NCBI RefSeq assembly: GCF_002844555.1
Contig: NZ_PJNI01000001.1
Location: forward strand, 62,001 to 126,000
From: Brumimicrobium salinarum
GTDB lineage: Bacteria; Bacteroidota; Bacteroidia; Flavobacteriales_D; Crocinitomicaceae
Length of the DNA: 64,000 nt
Direction of reading: 5' to 3'
The first letter of the stretch is position 1. Each line of letters starts with the position of its first letter. A program made the translations under genes and the position numbers. The notes beneath the pieces are model-generated. The model did no database searches. It saw nothing but the letters and a program-made list of their open reading frames with translations, and was not told the DNA's origin. Below, one piece after another: positions 1 through 9,663 of this stretch.

Positions 1-1
1 A

Positions 2-394
2 AAGTGGCTTATCATTGGAGGAAGACTTGACGGACTTCATAGAAGACAACCATGGGCCTCATTTGACGTTGCCGGACACAACAATCAATTACTTGTTGTT
101 GACCCGGTTTCACTTCAAAAATGGAGTGCACCATTAACATCATTACCTACTTCAATTCAAGAACAATTAAGTTCTACAAATATGGAGTTTTATCAGGAAG
201 GAGACTATTTATATTGTATCGGTGGTTATGGATTTAGCCCAACAGAAAACGATCATACTACATTTGATAAACTAACAGCAATTAAGGTTTCTGATGTTGT
301 GAATGGAATTATCAATAACACTACGATTTCTACTTTTTTTAGACAAATTACAGATACTCAATTTCAAGTTACCGGGGGTAGGTTAAAAAAATAA
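2..394 (+). CDS. kelch-like T9SS protein, 5' part (partial, frameshifted)
   Basis: The frame is open from the left edge of the window, so the N-terminus lies outside it. The visible part has a kelch-like motif (residues GGYGF) and stops at a TAA directly after seven A (385-391). The next frame continues the same protein without a gap in sense: a GGRLKK end joins to INNTYFLLGGQ, which is another kelch blade edge. I therefore read this and the following 448-1467 segment as one secreted beta-propeller-type protein interrupted by a one-base shift. The substrate and function are unknown. Confidence 0.6.
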   Translation, partial: KWLIIGGRLDGLHRRQPWASFDVAGHNNQLLVVDPVSLQKWSAPLTSLPTSIQEQLSSTNMEFYQEGDYLYCIGGYGFSPTENDHTTFDKLTAIKVSDVVNGIINNTTISTFFRQITDTQFQVTGGRLKK

Positions 395-447
395 ATAATA
401 CATATTTCCTGCTAGGTGGTCAAAAATTCATTGGAAAATACAATCCA

Positions 448-1467
448 ATGGGCCCAAATAACGGACCAGGCTTTGTACAAGAATATACCAATGCTATTAG
501 AAAATTTAATCTTCTTGATGATGGGACAAATATTACCATAACTCATTTACCTTCTCACTTGGATCCTACCAATTTACACCGCAGAGATTATAATGCTGAA
601 CAACAAATTTTACCAAATGGAAATGAAGGAATTACAATGTTTTCAGGTGTTTTTCAGCAAAATGTAGATTTACCGTTCTTAAATTCTGTAACTGTAGATG
701 CTAATAACTACAATGTGAATAATACTTTTCAACAATACTACAACCATTATCATTGTCCGGTATTGCCAATATATTCAGAACAAGAAAATGAAATGCATTC
801 TGTTTTCTTTGGAGGTATTGCTCAGTTCTATGATAATTCCGGAACTTTAGTTCAAGATGATAATGTACCTTTTGTAAACACTATTGCTAGAGTTACTAGA
901 GATAATTCTGGTAATATGGCTGAGTATAAATTACCTGTAGAAATGCCCTCACTTCTTGGTGCAGGAGCAGAATTTATTCCTAATTTAAACTTTCCTCATT
1001 TTAATAATGAAGTTTTTAAATTAGATAGTGTTTCCACAGATAATGTTCTAATTGGTTATATTTATGGAGGAATAAGCAGTTCCCAACCTAATATATTCTT
1101 TATTAATGATGGAACACAAAGCAGTGCTACTAATCAGATTTTTAAGGTTTTAATAAAGAAATCTACAAATTTATCTGTTGATGATTTAAATGAATCAAGT
1201 ATAAATGATTTAAATTTAAAAATATATCCTAATCCAAATGATGGTATATTAAAGGTTGCATTTAATTTAAAGGAAGTTGAAGATGTTAAATTAATTATTC
1301 ACGATTTAAATGGTAAAATTATTGACAAAACGACATTAACTAATTTATCAATTGGTAGTAATTTATATGAAAAGGAGATTACCAAACTAATTAACGGTAG
1401 TGTGTATTTTATTTCTATAGAAACATCGAATACTAAAACAACGCACAAATTAGTAGTGAAAAGATAG
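448..1467 (+). CDS. T9SS type A sorting domain-containing kelch-like protein, 3' part
   Basis: This is the downstream half of the gene that begins before the window. Its frame is open from 391, directly at the A7 run that ends the upstream half, so the ATG at 448 is probably internal. The body contains kelch-like FFGGIAQFYD and YIYGGI motifs. The last ~80 residues are a T9SS type A tail (KIYPNPNDG, then a beta-rich domain ending in HKLVVKR), which in the family is recognised by the type IX machinery and removed at the surface. The protein is expected to be exported to the cell surface or medium. With 8 A instead of 7 the two halves would be one reading frame. Confidence 0.75.
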   Translation: MGPNNGPGFVQEYTNAIRKFNLLDDGTNITITHLPSHLDPTNLHRRDYNAEQQILPNGNEGITMFSGVFQQNVDLPFLNSVTVDANNYNVNNTFQQYYNHYHCPVLPIYSEQENEMHSVFFGGIAQFYDNSGTLVQDDNVPFVNTIARVTRDNSGNMAEYKLPVEMPSLLGAGAEFIPNLNFPHFNNEVFKLDSVSTDNVLIGYIYGGISSSQPNIFFINDGTQSSATNQIFKVLIKKSTNLSVDDLNESSINDLNLKIYPNPNDGILKVAFNLKEVEDVKLIIHDLNGKIIDKTTLTNLSIGSNLYEKEITKLINGSVYFISIETSNTKTTHKLVVKR

Positions 1468-1688
1468 AGCCTGCAGTTAATGTTGTGTACAGCAAATAGG
1501 ACAATTCACGGTTTCCGAAAGTTTATTCCCTTTAACTAGCACCGCTATCCGTAAGCAACAGGATGCATTTTAAAAAAATAAGATAAAAACAAAACACAAC
1601 GCTTTGGCTCAGTGGGAACTTGAAACTTCATCTGTATCTTTCTGTCCTACTTGCCGTATGCCCAACCGTTGTATACATCGGATGACAA

Positions 1689-2129
1689 ATGACAGAAAGA
1701 ATTATTTTATCGATAGTAGCCATAAGTATGCTCGTCTTAACACTTAAAAAAGTCGATAGACAAAATGCCTTACTTACAGCAGGTCTGACATTTGGTATTT
1801 TGATTACATGGATAGGTATCCCAATAGTTGTAACAATCGGACTGATAACTTATATGCTAACTGCTCTTTTAATTTCGTTAACTAATTTAAGAAAGAGGGG
1901 GCTTTCAAAACTTAATCAGATAACAATAGTTTTAGCCGGAATATGGGCTTTCGGATTAAATCTTATGGTGATAGTGCATTTTCCATATGCTTCAGAAGTC
2001 CGAATTAGCGTATTTATACCCATCATTTTATATTTAATCAGTCTTACACGTGGTATGGTTAAAAGAAAAGAGTTTGGGTATTTAACAATAATGAGTGTGG
2101 AATTCATACTAAGGTTAATTAGATTTTAA
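1689..2129 (+). CDS. small integral membrane protein, function unknown
   Basis: This 146-residue protein has four hydrophobic segments at about residues 5-20, 28-64 (two helices), 78-97 and 105-120, separated by short basic loops. I see no catalytic motif and do not recognise the family. It sits alone between two stretches of non-coding DNA that share a related motif (about 1595 and 2146), which gives it the look of a single-gene cassette. There is no obvious terminator. Confidence 0.6.
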   Translation: MTERIILSIVAISMLVLTLKKVDRQNALLTAGLTFGILITWIGIPIVVTIGLITYMLTALLISLTNLRKRGLSKLNQITIVLAGIWAFGLNLMVIVHFPYASEVRISVFIPIILYLISLTRGMVKRKEFGYLTIMSVEFILRLIRF

Positions 2130-2305
2130 AAAAGACTTACTCATAACACAGCCTTTGCCGGTCAGCCAGTGCAACCCTTCGATTTTTACATTATTGAAAA
2201 TAAAATGCTGGTTTCTTCGATAAAATATTTAAAAACAGGCTGATGTAAAAGCACAACACTACATACCCTCCTTCAAAGAAACTCACATTTACAAATACTC
2301 AAAAG

Positions 2306-3061
2306 CTACTTTTCTCTTGCCTCTAAAATTTCGTAGGCTTTTTGAATTTCTATAAATCTTTTCGCAGCAATTTCTTGATGTTCCTTTCCTTTGGTGGCAA
2401 AAACATCAGGATGATGCAATTTCACGAGGCGGCGGTAGGCTTTTTTTATTTCGTCCTTTGAGGCGTTTTCAGAAACCCCCATAATTCTATATGCAAGTTT
2501 TACAGTAGCAATTCTTGAACTTGGACTATCTGAAGATTTTGTCCTTTCTTGTTGCTGGGTATAGATCGCGATAATCCTGTCTAAATCCTCTGCCGAAAGT
2601 TTTAACAGTTCGTTTATCTCTTTTAATAATGCTATTTCCCGTTGGTTCATAGCACCGTCAACATTTGATAAGCCTGCTAGAAAATACATGATTTGCAAGC
2701 GCTGCTCACGTTGGGGTAATTTTCTTCGCAACCACTTGGAAACCGTACGTGGATGAATAGGCCGTTTTAAACTTGCGGTAAACGAACGTCCAAAATCATA
2801 ATGTGAATGTGGGAAATGCCTAGCGAAATAACTATTCAAATAAAGTATTTTCTCTCTGTAAGATGAACTGTCTTTGCGAACCATGAGTGCTCCAAGGCTT
2901 ATATACGCCTCCAATAAAGGGTCATGAGGAGGTTCTTGCTTTATTTGCTGTTCATTCATCATTAAATTATGATCCCATGCTCTATCATTTTTAATGTTAT
3001 CCAACACCTGAATGAAAACAACAACTAGTACTAAAAATAAATAGAAAAAGATGGTCATCAT
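2306..3061 (-). CDS. J-domain protein with TerB-like domain (DjlA-like)
   Basis: The protein has 251 residues: one N-terminal membrane segment (about 3-19), a TerB/DjlA-like helical domain (about 85-170, with the motif AGLSNVDGAMNQRE) and a C-terminal J domain (about 187-251) containing the diagnostic HPD tripeptide in KLHHPDVF. J domains stimulate the ATPase of DnaK/Hsp70, and DjlA-type proteins do so from the inner membrane. Two ATG codons are adjacent at the start (3061 and 3058); either is possible. It is transcribed alone and is divergent from the next gene. Confidence 0.85.
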   Translation of the reverse strand: MMTIFFYLFLVLVVVFIQVLDNIKNDRAWDHNLMMNEQQIKQEPPHDPLLEAYISLGALMVRKDSSSYREKILYLNSYFARHFPHSHYDFGRSFTASLKRPIHPRTVSKWLRRKLPQREQRLQIMYFLAGLSNVDGAMNQREIALLKEINELLKLSAEDLDRIIAIYTQQQERTKSSDSPSSRIATVKLAYRIMGVSENASKDEIKKAYRRLVKLHHPDVFATKGKEHQEIAAKRFIEIQKAYEILEAREK

Positions 3062-3286
3062 AGGTTTGCCTGAATTAGTCTTGGTTTTTTTGCAGTATTT
3101 TTAATTAATCAATGGATTAAATGTGAAAATCACATCGTAAATCCGGCCTAAAATAGTTAAAATTGCTGTAATTACTATTCGTGATTGTCGAATGGTTTTT
3201 CATACTCTGTTCTAAATAGGCTGTAAATTAGGCGATATGAAATTTTATAAACTTGCATTTACTATTGAAATGTTATCTTTAGAAGC

Positions 3287-4084
3287 ATGAACAACATTAC
3301 TTTATACCTAATAATAGGAATTACATTTGGAGTCCTTCTTGGATACAGAAAGTTAAAAGCTTCTAAACAGGAGTTTCATAACTCAATAAAGCCATTAAAC
3401 AACCCATCAAAAAAACCATTTCCAAGTCTTTGGAGAAGTATACTTCGAGATCGCGTCAAGTTCTATAATCGGCTTACAAGAGATGAAAAAACGGAATTCG
3501 AAAGAAAAGTCCACGTTTTCCTTTTGAATGTCAAAATTCAAGGAATGAATACTGAAGTATCGCATGAAGACAAAATACTAATTGCAGCAGGAGCAGTAAT
3601 CCCTGTTTTTCGTTTTTCGAGATGGAATTATGCTAACCTCAAAGAAGTTCAGCTTTATCCAGATCAATTTCAGATTCCAGATTCTACCAGAATGGCGCAT
3701 GGATTGGTAGGTTGGGGTTCTAATGAAGGAACAGTAATGTTATCCCGAAAGTCTATAAATGAAGGTTTTCATGATAATACAGATAATAAAAATGTTGTAA
3801 TTCACGAATTCATTCATGTTCTTGATAAACAAGATGGTAAAATTGATGGAATTCTGGGTAACTCCATGAATGATATCGATTTAATGCCTTGGCTACACAT
3901 TATCAACATTAAAATGAACGAAATTGATTTTGGAACCTCAACAATTCGAGACTACGGGGCAGCTAACAGGGCTGAGTTCTTAGCGGTTGTCAGTGAGTTC
4001 TTTTTTGAGAATCCGGAACGACTAAGAACAGAACATCCTGGATTGTACAATGCATTGGATTCATTTTACAGTGAGAAAAATTAA
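3287..4084 (+). CDS. mtfA: zinc-dependent peptidase, MtfA family (M90)
   Basis: The 265-residue protein has an N-terminal hydrophobic segment (about 4-20) followed by an MtfA-type metallopeptidase domain. The zinc site HEFIHVLDKQDG (about residues 173-184) is the HExxH motif in its family-specific context, and a downstream glutamate lies in NRAEFLAVVSEFFF. E. coli MtfA is a cytosolic peptidase linked to the glucose PTS regulator Mlc; Bacteroidota homologues carrying a membrane segment have no settled role. A near-consensus -7 element (TATCTTTA, about 3274) lies just before the ATG. Confidence 0.88.
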   Translation: MNNITLYLIIGITFGVLLGYRKLKASKQEFHNSIKPLNNPSKKPFPSLWRSILRDRVKFYNRLTRDEKTEFERKVHVFLLNVKIQGMNTEVSHEDKILIAAGAVIPVFRFSRWNYANLKEVQLYPDQFQIPDSTRMAHGLVGWGSNEGTVMLSRKSINEGFHDNTDNKNVVIHEFIHVLDKQDGKIDGILGNSMNDIDLMPWLHIINIKMNEIDFGTSTIRDYGAANRAEFLAVVSEFFFENPERLRTEHPGLYNALDSFYSEKN

Positions 4085-4234
4085 AGTTGAATAGCGATTC
4101 ACTGCTTCAATATTTACTATTGGAGGGATAAAAAGCTATGTCGATTATCTCGTTTATTCACCATTAAAAAAACCCAAACTTTCCCTTTTCTCAAAGAATA
4201 ATCCTATTTTTATTCTTTGAATCTAAAACAGAAA

Positions 4235-5767
4235 ATGAAAGTAGAAGATATCGATAACATTACGCTCAAGTACTTAGACATTGATGATTATCAAGAGCTA
4301 AAGGACGTGATGATTGAGGCTTATCCTACAATGGGAACCTATTGGAAGGAAGGGCATATTGAAAAATTATTATCGATTTTTCCGGAAGGACAAGTGGTTG
4401 TCAAAATTAACGGAGAATTGGCTGGTTGTGCTTTATCTATTATTGTAGATTACGATAAATACGATGATGCGCACACCTACAGAGACATTACAGACAATGA
4501 TACTTTCAATTCACACCAGCAAGATGGTGATGTTTTGTATGGGATTGATGTATTTATCAAGCCAGAATTTCGTGGATTAAGATTAGGAAGACGCTTGTAC
4601 GATTATCGGAAAGAATTATGCGAAAAGTTAAACCTAAAGGGAATTGCTTTCGGCGGAAGAATACCCAACTATCACAAGTATCAAGATAAGTTAACTCCAA
4701 AAGAGTATATCGATAAAGTCAAAACGAAAGAAATCAATGATCCTGTATTGAATTTTCAAATTTCAAATGACTTTTATCCTACGCGAGTTTTAAAGAACTA
4801 TTTAAAAGGCGATGTACATTCGAATGATTATGCCGTTTTATTAGAATGGAGAAACATTTATTATGAGAAAGCATCAAAAAAAGCTGCGTCAAAAAAACGT
4901 GTGGTTAGACTTGGATTAGTCCAATGGCAGATGCGTCCGTACAAGGACACGGAGACTTTCTTTGAACAATGTGAGTTCTTCATTAGCTCATTGTCGGGCT
5001 ACCGTTCAGATTTTGCGTTATTCCCTGAGCTATTTAATGCTCCATTGATGGGAAATGACAATCACTTATCTGAAGCAGATGCTATTCGTTCGCTTGCAGA
5101 ATACACAGAAAAAATCGTTGAAAAATTTTCTGGATATGCTATTTCGTATAACATCAATATAATTTCAGGAAGTATGCCTGAGATGATCGATGGGGTACTC
5201 TATAATGTTGGGTATTTATGTCGCCGAGATGGAACTGTAGAACGCTATGAAAAAATCCATATTACTCCAAACGAGGTGAAATATTGGGGAATGCAAGGAG
5301 GAAATAAAATTCAGGTTTTTGATACCGATTCTGGGAAAGTAGGAATACTTATTTGCTACGATTCAGAATTCCCAGAACTCAGTCGATTATTGGCCGATCA
5401 AGGAATGGAGATTTTATTCGTACCTTTCTTAACAGATACACAGAACGGATATTCACGGGTAAGACATTGTTCGCAAGCTAGAGCAATTGAAAATGAATGC
5501 TATGTAGCCATTGCTGGAAGTGTAGGGAATCTACCCAACGTTCACAACATGGACATTCAATACGCACAATCAATGGTGTTTACGCCTTGTGATTTTGCCT
5601 TTCCCACGAATGGTGTAAAAGCAGAAGCCACTCCAAACTCAGAAATGATTTTGATTGCAGATGTTGACTTAGATTTGTTGCGTGAACTAAATGAATTTGG
5701 AAGTGTTCGTAATTTGAAAGACCGAAGAACAGACTTATTTGAGTTAAAAAAGAAAGTAGCTAAATAG
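4235..5767 (+). CDS. GNAT acetyltransferase fused to carbon-nitrogen hydrolase
   Basis: This is a bifunctional fusion of about 510 residues. The N-terminal ~150 residues form a GNAT acyltransferase (acetyl-CoA loop around RGLRLGRRLYDYR). From about residue 225 it is a nitrilase-superfamily amidohydrolase with the Glu-Lys-Cys triad visible in FPELFNAP, YEKIHITPNE and GILICYDSEFPE. The fusion is recurrent in bacteria, usually annotated as 'bifunctional GNAT/carbon-nitrogen hydrolase'; the substrate is unknown. An in-frame TTG at 4217 would add six residues; I chose the ATG at 4235, preceded by A-rich sequence. It lies 18 bases before the MscS gene. Confidence 0.9.
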   Translation: MKVEDIDNITLKYLDIDDYQELKDVMIEAYPTMGTYWKEGHIEKLLSIFPEGQVVVKINGELAGCALSIIVDYDKYDDAHTYRDITDNDTFNSHQQDGDVLYGIDVFIKPEFRGLRLGRRLYDYRKELCEKLNLKGIAFGGRIPNYHKYQDKLTPKEYIDKVKTKEINDPVLNFQISNDFYPTRVLKNYLKGDVHSNDYAVLLEWRNIYYEKASKKAASKKRVVRLGLVQWQMRPYKDTETFFEQCEFFISSLSGYRSDFALFPELFNAPLMGNDNHLSEADAIRSLAEYTEKIVEKFSGYAISYNINIISGSMPEMIDGVLYNVGYLCRRDGTVERYEKIHITPNEVKYWGMQGGNKIQVFDTDSGKVGILICYDSEFPELSRLLADQGMEILFVPFLTDTQNGYSRVRHCSQARAIENECYVAIAGSVGNLPNVHNMDIQYAQSMVFTPCDFAFPTNGVKAEATPNSEMILIADVDLDLLRELNEFGSVRNLKDRRTDLFELKKKVAK

Positions 5768-5785
5768 AATTTTAATAAATAAATC

Positions 5786-6880
5786 ATGATTGAGTTTTTT
5801 GAAGACTATCAGTATGAAATAATTTACATTATCGTCACAATTATTTCTGTTGTTGCATTGCGATTTCTCACCAATTTTATTCAAAAAAGGGCCTTAAAAA
5901 GAAGTGTCGAAAAACTTCATTATCAAAGTGACGGAACCCTAAAAACCGTAAGGCGAATATTAAACACCTTGTGGTTAGTTTTGGGAATCATTGCTATTGC
6001 ATTGCTCTTTGTTTCTCCTGAAGTCAACAAAACTTTAATCGACAACTCAAAATTCATAATTTACAGTGCAATTGTAACGATTTCCACCGTTGTTCTTGCT
6101 TCCACCACAAACAAATGGTTTAAGTGGAAAGTGAATAAAAAGAACGATGAACATGACGACCCCACAAGTTTAAAGTTTCTTCGATACATTGCTATTGGGG
6201 CTATTTACACGTCAGGAGTATTGCTGATTTTATTGGTACTGCCTGGTTTCAAAGGAGTAGCACAAACTGTTCTAGGAGGTGCAGGGGTAATTGCTGTCAT
6301 TGCAGGGATCGCATCGCAAGAAGCATTGGGAAATATTGTAAGCGGGTTATTCATCGTATCTTTTAAGCCTTTCAGAATTGGTGACATTATTCAAATAGAA
6401 GGTGGAATGACTGGAACAGTTACCGATATAACCTTAAGACATACTGTAATTCAAAATTTTGAAAATCAAATGATAGTCGTTCCGAATTCAGTAATCAATA
6501 AAGAAAAACTGATCAACTACAAATCTGTAGATAAACGCATTTGTGAACGTTTAGAAATCGGTATTTCCTATGATAGTGATATCGATTTGGCCAGAAAAAT
6601 CATGACTGAAGAAGCCGAAAAGCATCCTTTGCTTATCGAGAAGAGAACTTTAAAAGAGATTAAGGACAAGGTTCCTAAAGTTCCTGTTAAAGTCATACGT
6701 CTTGATTCATCAGCTGTAATTTTAAGATTGTATGCCTGGACCGCGAATCCAGACGATGGTTGGACCTTGCGTTATGATCTACTTGAAAGCATCAAAAAAA
6801 GATTTGATAAGGAAGGAGTTGAAATTCCTTTTCCACAGCAAACAGTTCATTTTAAAAAACCGTTATTTAAAGAAGAGTGA
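5786..6880 (+). CDS. mechanosensitive ion channel, MscS family
   Basis: This 364-residue protein has several N-terminal membrane helices (about 8-30, 55-75, 85-105, 130-150). It then has the glycine/alanine-rich pore helix (about 160-195, GGAGVIAVIAGIASQEALGN) and a cytoplasmic beta domain starting at FKPFRIGDIIQIEG. MscS channels open on membrane tension and release solutes on hypo-osmotic shock. It ends in GTGA, where the next gene begins, so the two are probably translationally coupled. Confidence 0.92.
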   Translation: MIEFFEDYQYEIIYIIVTIISVVALRFLTNFIQKRALKRSVEKLHYQSDGTLKTVRRILNTLWLVLGIIAIALLFVSPEVNKTLIDNSKFIIYSAIVTISTVVLASTTNKWFKWKVNKKNDEHDDPTSLKFLRYIAIGAIYTSGVLLILLVLPGFKGVAQTVLGGAGVIAVIAGIASQEALGNIVSGLFIVSFKPFRIGDIIQIEGGMTGTVTDITLRHTVIQNFENQMIVVPNSVINKEKLINYKSVDKRICERLEIGISYDSDIDLARKIMTEEAEKHPLLIEKRTLKEIKDKVPKVPVKVIRLDSSAVILRLYAWTANPDDGWTLRYDLLESIKKRFDKEGVEIPFPQQTVHFKKPLFKEE

Positions 6881-7974
6881 AGATTTTTAAGCTCACAGCC
6901 TTAATGTTAGTCGTTTTTTGTCTAAGCTCCTGTAAAGTAGGCCGTTTTTTCGTTTACAATGTAGCTGATATAAAAGACCATAAGATTTTTGCCAATCGAA
7001 CCGTTGAGACAGGGGATTCAACCTTCTATTTCACGCAAGGTATTGAGAAAAAGCCAGATTCTGTTGTTTTTGATGGAGAGACCTTTGATTTTGATCAGTT
7101 CCTGAAAAAGCAAAAGTCTGTGGCTTTTATGATCATTCGAAATGACTCTCTATTGTATGAACGCTATTTCAGAACGTATGACCAAGAAGATATCATCCCC
7201 TCCTTTTCAGTGGCGAAATCTGTTACTTCTATTTTAATTGGAATTGCAATTGACGAAGGTTTGATTTTATCAGTAGACGAACCTGTCACCAAGTATATTC
7301 CAGAACTAAAGCCCAATGGATTCGACAAGGTAACAATCAAGCATTTACTTCAAATGACTTCAGGTTTAGATTATAATGAAGGTTATTTCAATCCATTTGG
7401 AAACGTTGCCACCTTTTACTACGGCACTAAATTGCGTCAAGAAATTCCTAAACTGAAATTAAAATACGAACCAGGAGAAAAATTTGAATACCTTAGTGGA
7501 AATACACAAATTTTAGGTTTGGTATTAGAAAGGGCTTTAAAAGACAAGACCATCTCTGAGTACCTCCAAGAAAAGATTTGGATTCCATTAGAAATGGAGT
7601 ACGATGCCAGTTGGAGCATTGACCGAAAAAAAAATGGTATCGAAAAAACATTTTGTTGTTTGAATGCCAGAGCCAGAGACTTTGCTAAAATTGGTCGACT
7701 CTATTTGAACAAAGGAAATTGGAACGGAAAGCAAATTGTTTCTGAAAAATGGGTTGAGGAATCAACGAAAGTTGATCGCTCTGAAGGTAGTCCTCGCTAC
7801 TATCAATACCAATGGTGGTTGCCCTCTGACCAAGGTGATTATATGGCCCAAGGAATTTTAGGGCAATACATTTATGTTCACCCAGAAAAGAACCTCATCA
7901 TTGTTAGAATGGGTAAAAAAGAAGGAAAAGCAAGTTGGTGGAAAGTACTAACTGATTTAGGGAAGGCTTATTGA
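6877..7974 (+). CDS. serine hydrolase, class C beta-lactamase family lipoprotein
   Basis: The 365-residue protein begins with GTG in a four-base overlap with the channel gene. A lipoprotein signal (LSSC at about residues 16-19) is followed by a penicillin-binding/beta-lactamase fold: nucleophile motif SVAK, HLLQMTSGLDYN, and a YLSGNTQ element resembling the 6-aminohexanoate-dimer hydrolase (NylB) branch. It is probably a periplasmic esterase or amidase; resistance to beta-lactams cannot be inferred. An A9 run at 7626-7634 is intact and in frame, useful when judging the A7 frameshifts elsewhere. Confidence 0.88.
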   Translation: MKIFKLTALMLVVFCLSSCKVGRFFVYNVADIKDHKIFANRTVETGDSTFYFTQGIEKKPDSVVFDGETFDFDQFLKKQKSVAFMIIRNDSLLYERYFRTYDQEDIIPSFSVAKSVTSILIGIAIDEGLILSVDEPVTKYIPELKPNGFDKVTIKHLLQMTSGLDYNEGYFNPFGNVATFYYGTKLRQEIPKLKLKYEPGEKFEYLSGNTQILGLVLERALKDKTISEYLQEKIWIPLEMEYDASWSIDRKKNGIEKTFCCLNARARDFAKIGRLYLNKGNWNGKQIVSEKWVEESTKVDRSEGSPRYYQYQWWLPSDQGDYMAQGILGQYIYVHPEKNLIIVRMGKKEGKASWWKVLTDLGKAY

Positions 7975-8451
7975 GGCAATATGAATACAATCAACTACGA
8001 GATGAAATCTCGCAGTAGCGTATTAAGGGAGTTTTATTACAATAGTATTTCTTTACACAATCGGTGCTTTATCCCGAATTATTCACCAATCTTAAAGTTT
8101 ATGAATATTAACATCTGTAAGTCAGTATTTTAACTGTATTTCCTGTAAAATTTGAGAAAGCCATTTTTGGGTATTTGTGTATTTGTAAGATTTTGATTTA
8201 ATTTTGATCTATTCGTCGTTACAAGCCCCGCGAAATATACATATATTACTTTAGGTCTTGTGCCTAGAATAGATTTAAAATTAAATGCATGAATAATCCG
8301 GGTTTATAAACGTAAATTTTTTTTTTGAATTAGAAATTTCATTTGCAAGGCGCTTTATTTTTTAAATCCAAGGAGTCCCGACTGTAACGTCGGGATGACT
8401 GATTTCATAAAATATAAGCAACGCAGGAAATGGATTTTATAATCAAAAACA
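7975..8451. other. non-coding region with degenerate dispersed repeat pieces
   Basis: There is no credible gene in this 477-base gap. It holds sequence fragments seen again near 30.2-30.5 kb (TATTCACCAATCTT, TATTTTAACTGTATTT and a CGTCGTYACAAGCC piece), and a small hairpin, CCCGAC-N6-GTCGGG, near 8377-8394. I see no clear promoter or structured RNA. Confidence 0.5.
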
Positions 8452-9024
8452 TCAGGATTTCTTTACGAATTGAGTAAGAATAACAATCTGTTGTCCATCC
8501 ACACGTCCTTCAATATGGTTAGCATTGTTGTGGTCTAAAGAAATACGTCTAACCGCAGTCCCTCTTTTGGCCACCATACTCGAACCTTTCACAGGAAGGT
8601 CTTTAATGAGGACCACAGTATCACCAGCTTCTAGCACTACTCCGTTACTGTCTTTATGTACGATTTTATCTTCCTCTTCCTCATCGGCTCCTTCTTTTGC
8701 CCAAGCTAAGGTTTCGTCATCCAAGTACATCATATCGATGAGATCAGCAGGCCAACCTTCACCTCTCAGGCGATCTAGCATTCGCCAAGCCACTACTTTT
8801 ACAGCTTCGACCTCGCTCCACATACTGTCGTTTAAACACCTCCAGTGATTGGGTTCCACTTTCGTTTCGTCTGTAATTTGCGTATGACAAGTTTCACAGA
8901 TCAAAATTGAGTTTTCTTCGTTTTCTGAATCTTTTGGTGGAACTGTATAAACTTGTAATTCATTTTTAGCGGCACACAATTCACATTGATTATTACTTCT
9001 TGCTTGGAGTTTTTCTTGAATCAT
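8452..9024 (-). CDS. PhnA domain-containing protein
   Basis: The 190-residue protein begins at the ATG at 9024. A longer frame to 9165 is rejected because a consensus -7 element (9047-9054) lies between and family members begin just before the zinc ribbon. The N-terminus has two CxxC pairs (CELC near residue 13, CETC further on), and the C-terminus is the PhnA domain (DSNGVVLEAGDTVVLIKDL onward). Despite its historical name, PhnA/YjdM is not phosphonoacetate hydrolase in most bacteria and its role is unclear. An acidic spacer (GADEEEEDK) separates the domains. Confidence 0.88.
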   Translation of the reverse strand: MIQEKLQARSNNQCELCAAKNELQVYTVPPKDSENEENSILICETCHTQITDETKVEPNHWRCLNDSMWSEVEAVKVVAWRMLDRLRGEGWPADLIDMMYLDDETLAWAKEGADEEEEDKIVHKDSNGVVLEAGDTVVLIKDLPVKGSSMVAKRGTAVRRISLDHNNANHIEGRVDGQQIVILTQFVKKS

Positions 9025-9046
9025 CTTAATGGGTGTTTTAAAAAGA

Positions 9047-9054
9047 CAAAGATA
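9047..9054 (-). promoter_or_regulatory. -7 promoter element of the PhnA gene
   Basis: Read on the minus strand this is TATCTTTG, matching the Bacteroidota consensus TAnnTTTG, 22 bases before the ATG at 9024. Confidence 0.6.
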
Positions 9055-9276
9055 ATCTAATATTAGATATGAAAAAACACTGATTTTTAGAGTTAATCTA
9101 ACAACCTCGTGATGGAATTCGACAAACTCATCCACCATTCTGGCAGCAGCATAGCTTATAAACACAGAAGTAATGGGTAATGATTAAGTTTTTAATGTTT
9201 AATGGATAATTCGAAATTCGTAATTGAATAATTCGAAATTATTTCAGTTAGTCGTTTTGTAATTTTATTAAGTAAT

Positions 9277-9663
9277 TTACTTCCTATTCAACAATAACTT
9301 CACAGCGTAAACCGGCAAGAAACAAAGCGCAGCTGTTGTTCCTAACGCTCCACCAAAGCCGTCAAAATAAGGAGAAGTATGCAGATAGATAAAAGTAAAT
9401 AGTAATCCCGAAACTCCAATTAAAATGTAAGAAGAAAGAATTTTATTTGAAGCCATTCCGATAAAAGCAGCACCATAAAAAATCACGGGAGCATCCTCGA
9501 CGAAAGGAGCGGGCAGATAATTTTCAAGTAAAAAAATAGCAAGTGCAAAAATTAAAGAAGGTAATGCCGAACCGACTACAATTCCCATTTTGAAATTATT
9601 ATTCAATATAAAAGCAATGACAGCACCCAATAAGCCTACGAAATATAAGGAAAACACCATCAT
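9277..9663 (-). CDS. membrane protein, paralogue of its upstream neighbour
   Basis: This 128-residue hydrophobic protein of about four helices overlaps the upstream gene by four bases (ATGA), so the two are co-translated. Its segment YGAAFIGMASNK and a later GFGGALGTTAA align with YCGTFVGMASTS and GYGGKLGSVAF in the neighbour, so it is a shortened homologue of that protein. I do not recognise the family; a transporter or channel half is one possibility. Two ATGs are adjacent (9663, 9660). Confidence 0.7.
   Translation of the reverse strand: MMVFSLYFVGLLGAVIAFILNNNFKMGIVVGSALPSLIFALAIFLLENYLPAPFVEDAPVIFYGAAFIGMASNKILSSYILIGVSGLLFTFIYLHTSPYFDGFGGALGTTAALCFLPVYAVKLLLNRK

Noticed and set aside
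8525-8848. 107-residue plus-strand frame opposite the PhnA gene
   Set aside because: Ser/Thr-rich low-complexity translation typical of an antisense shadow; PhnA is clear on the other strand.
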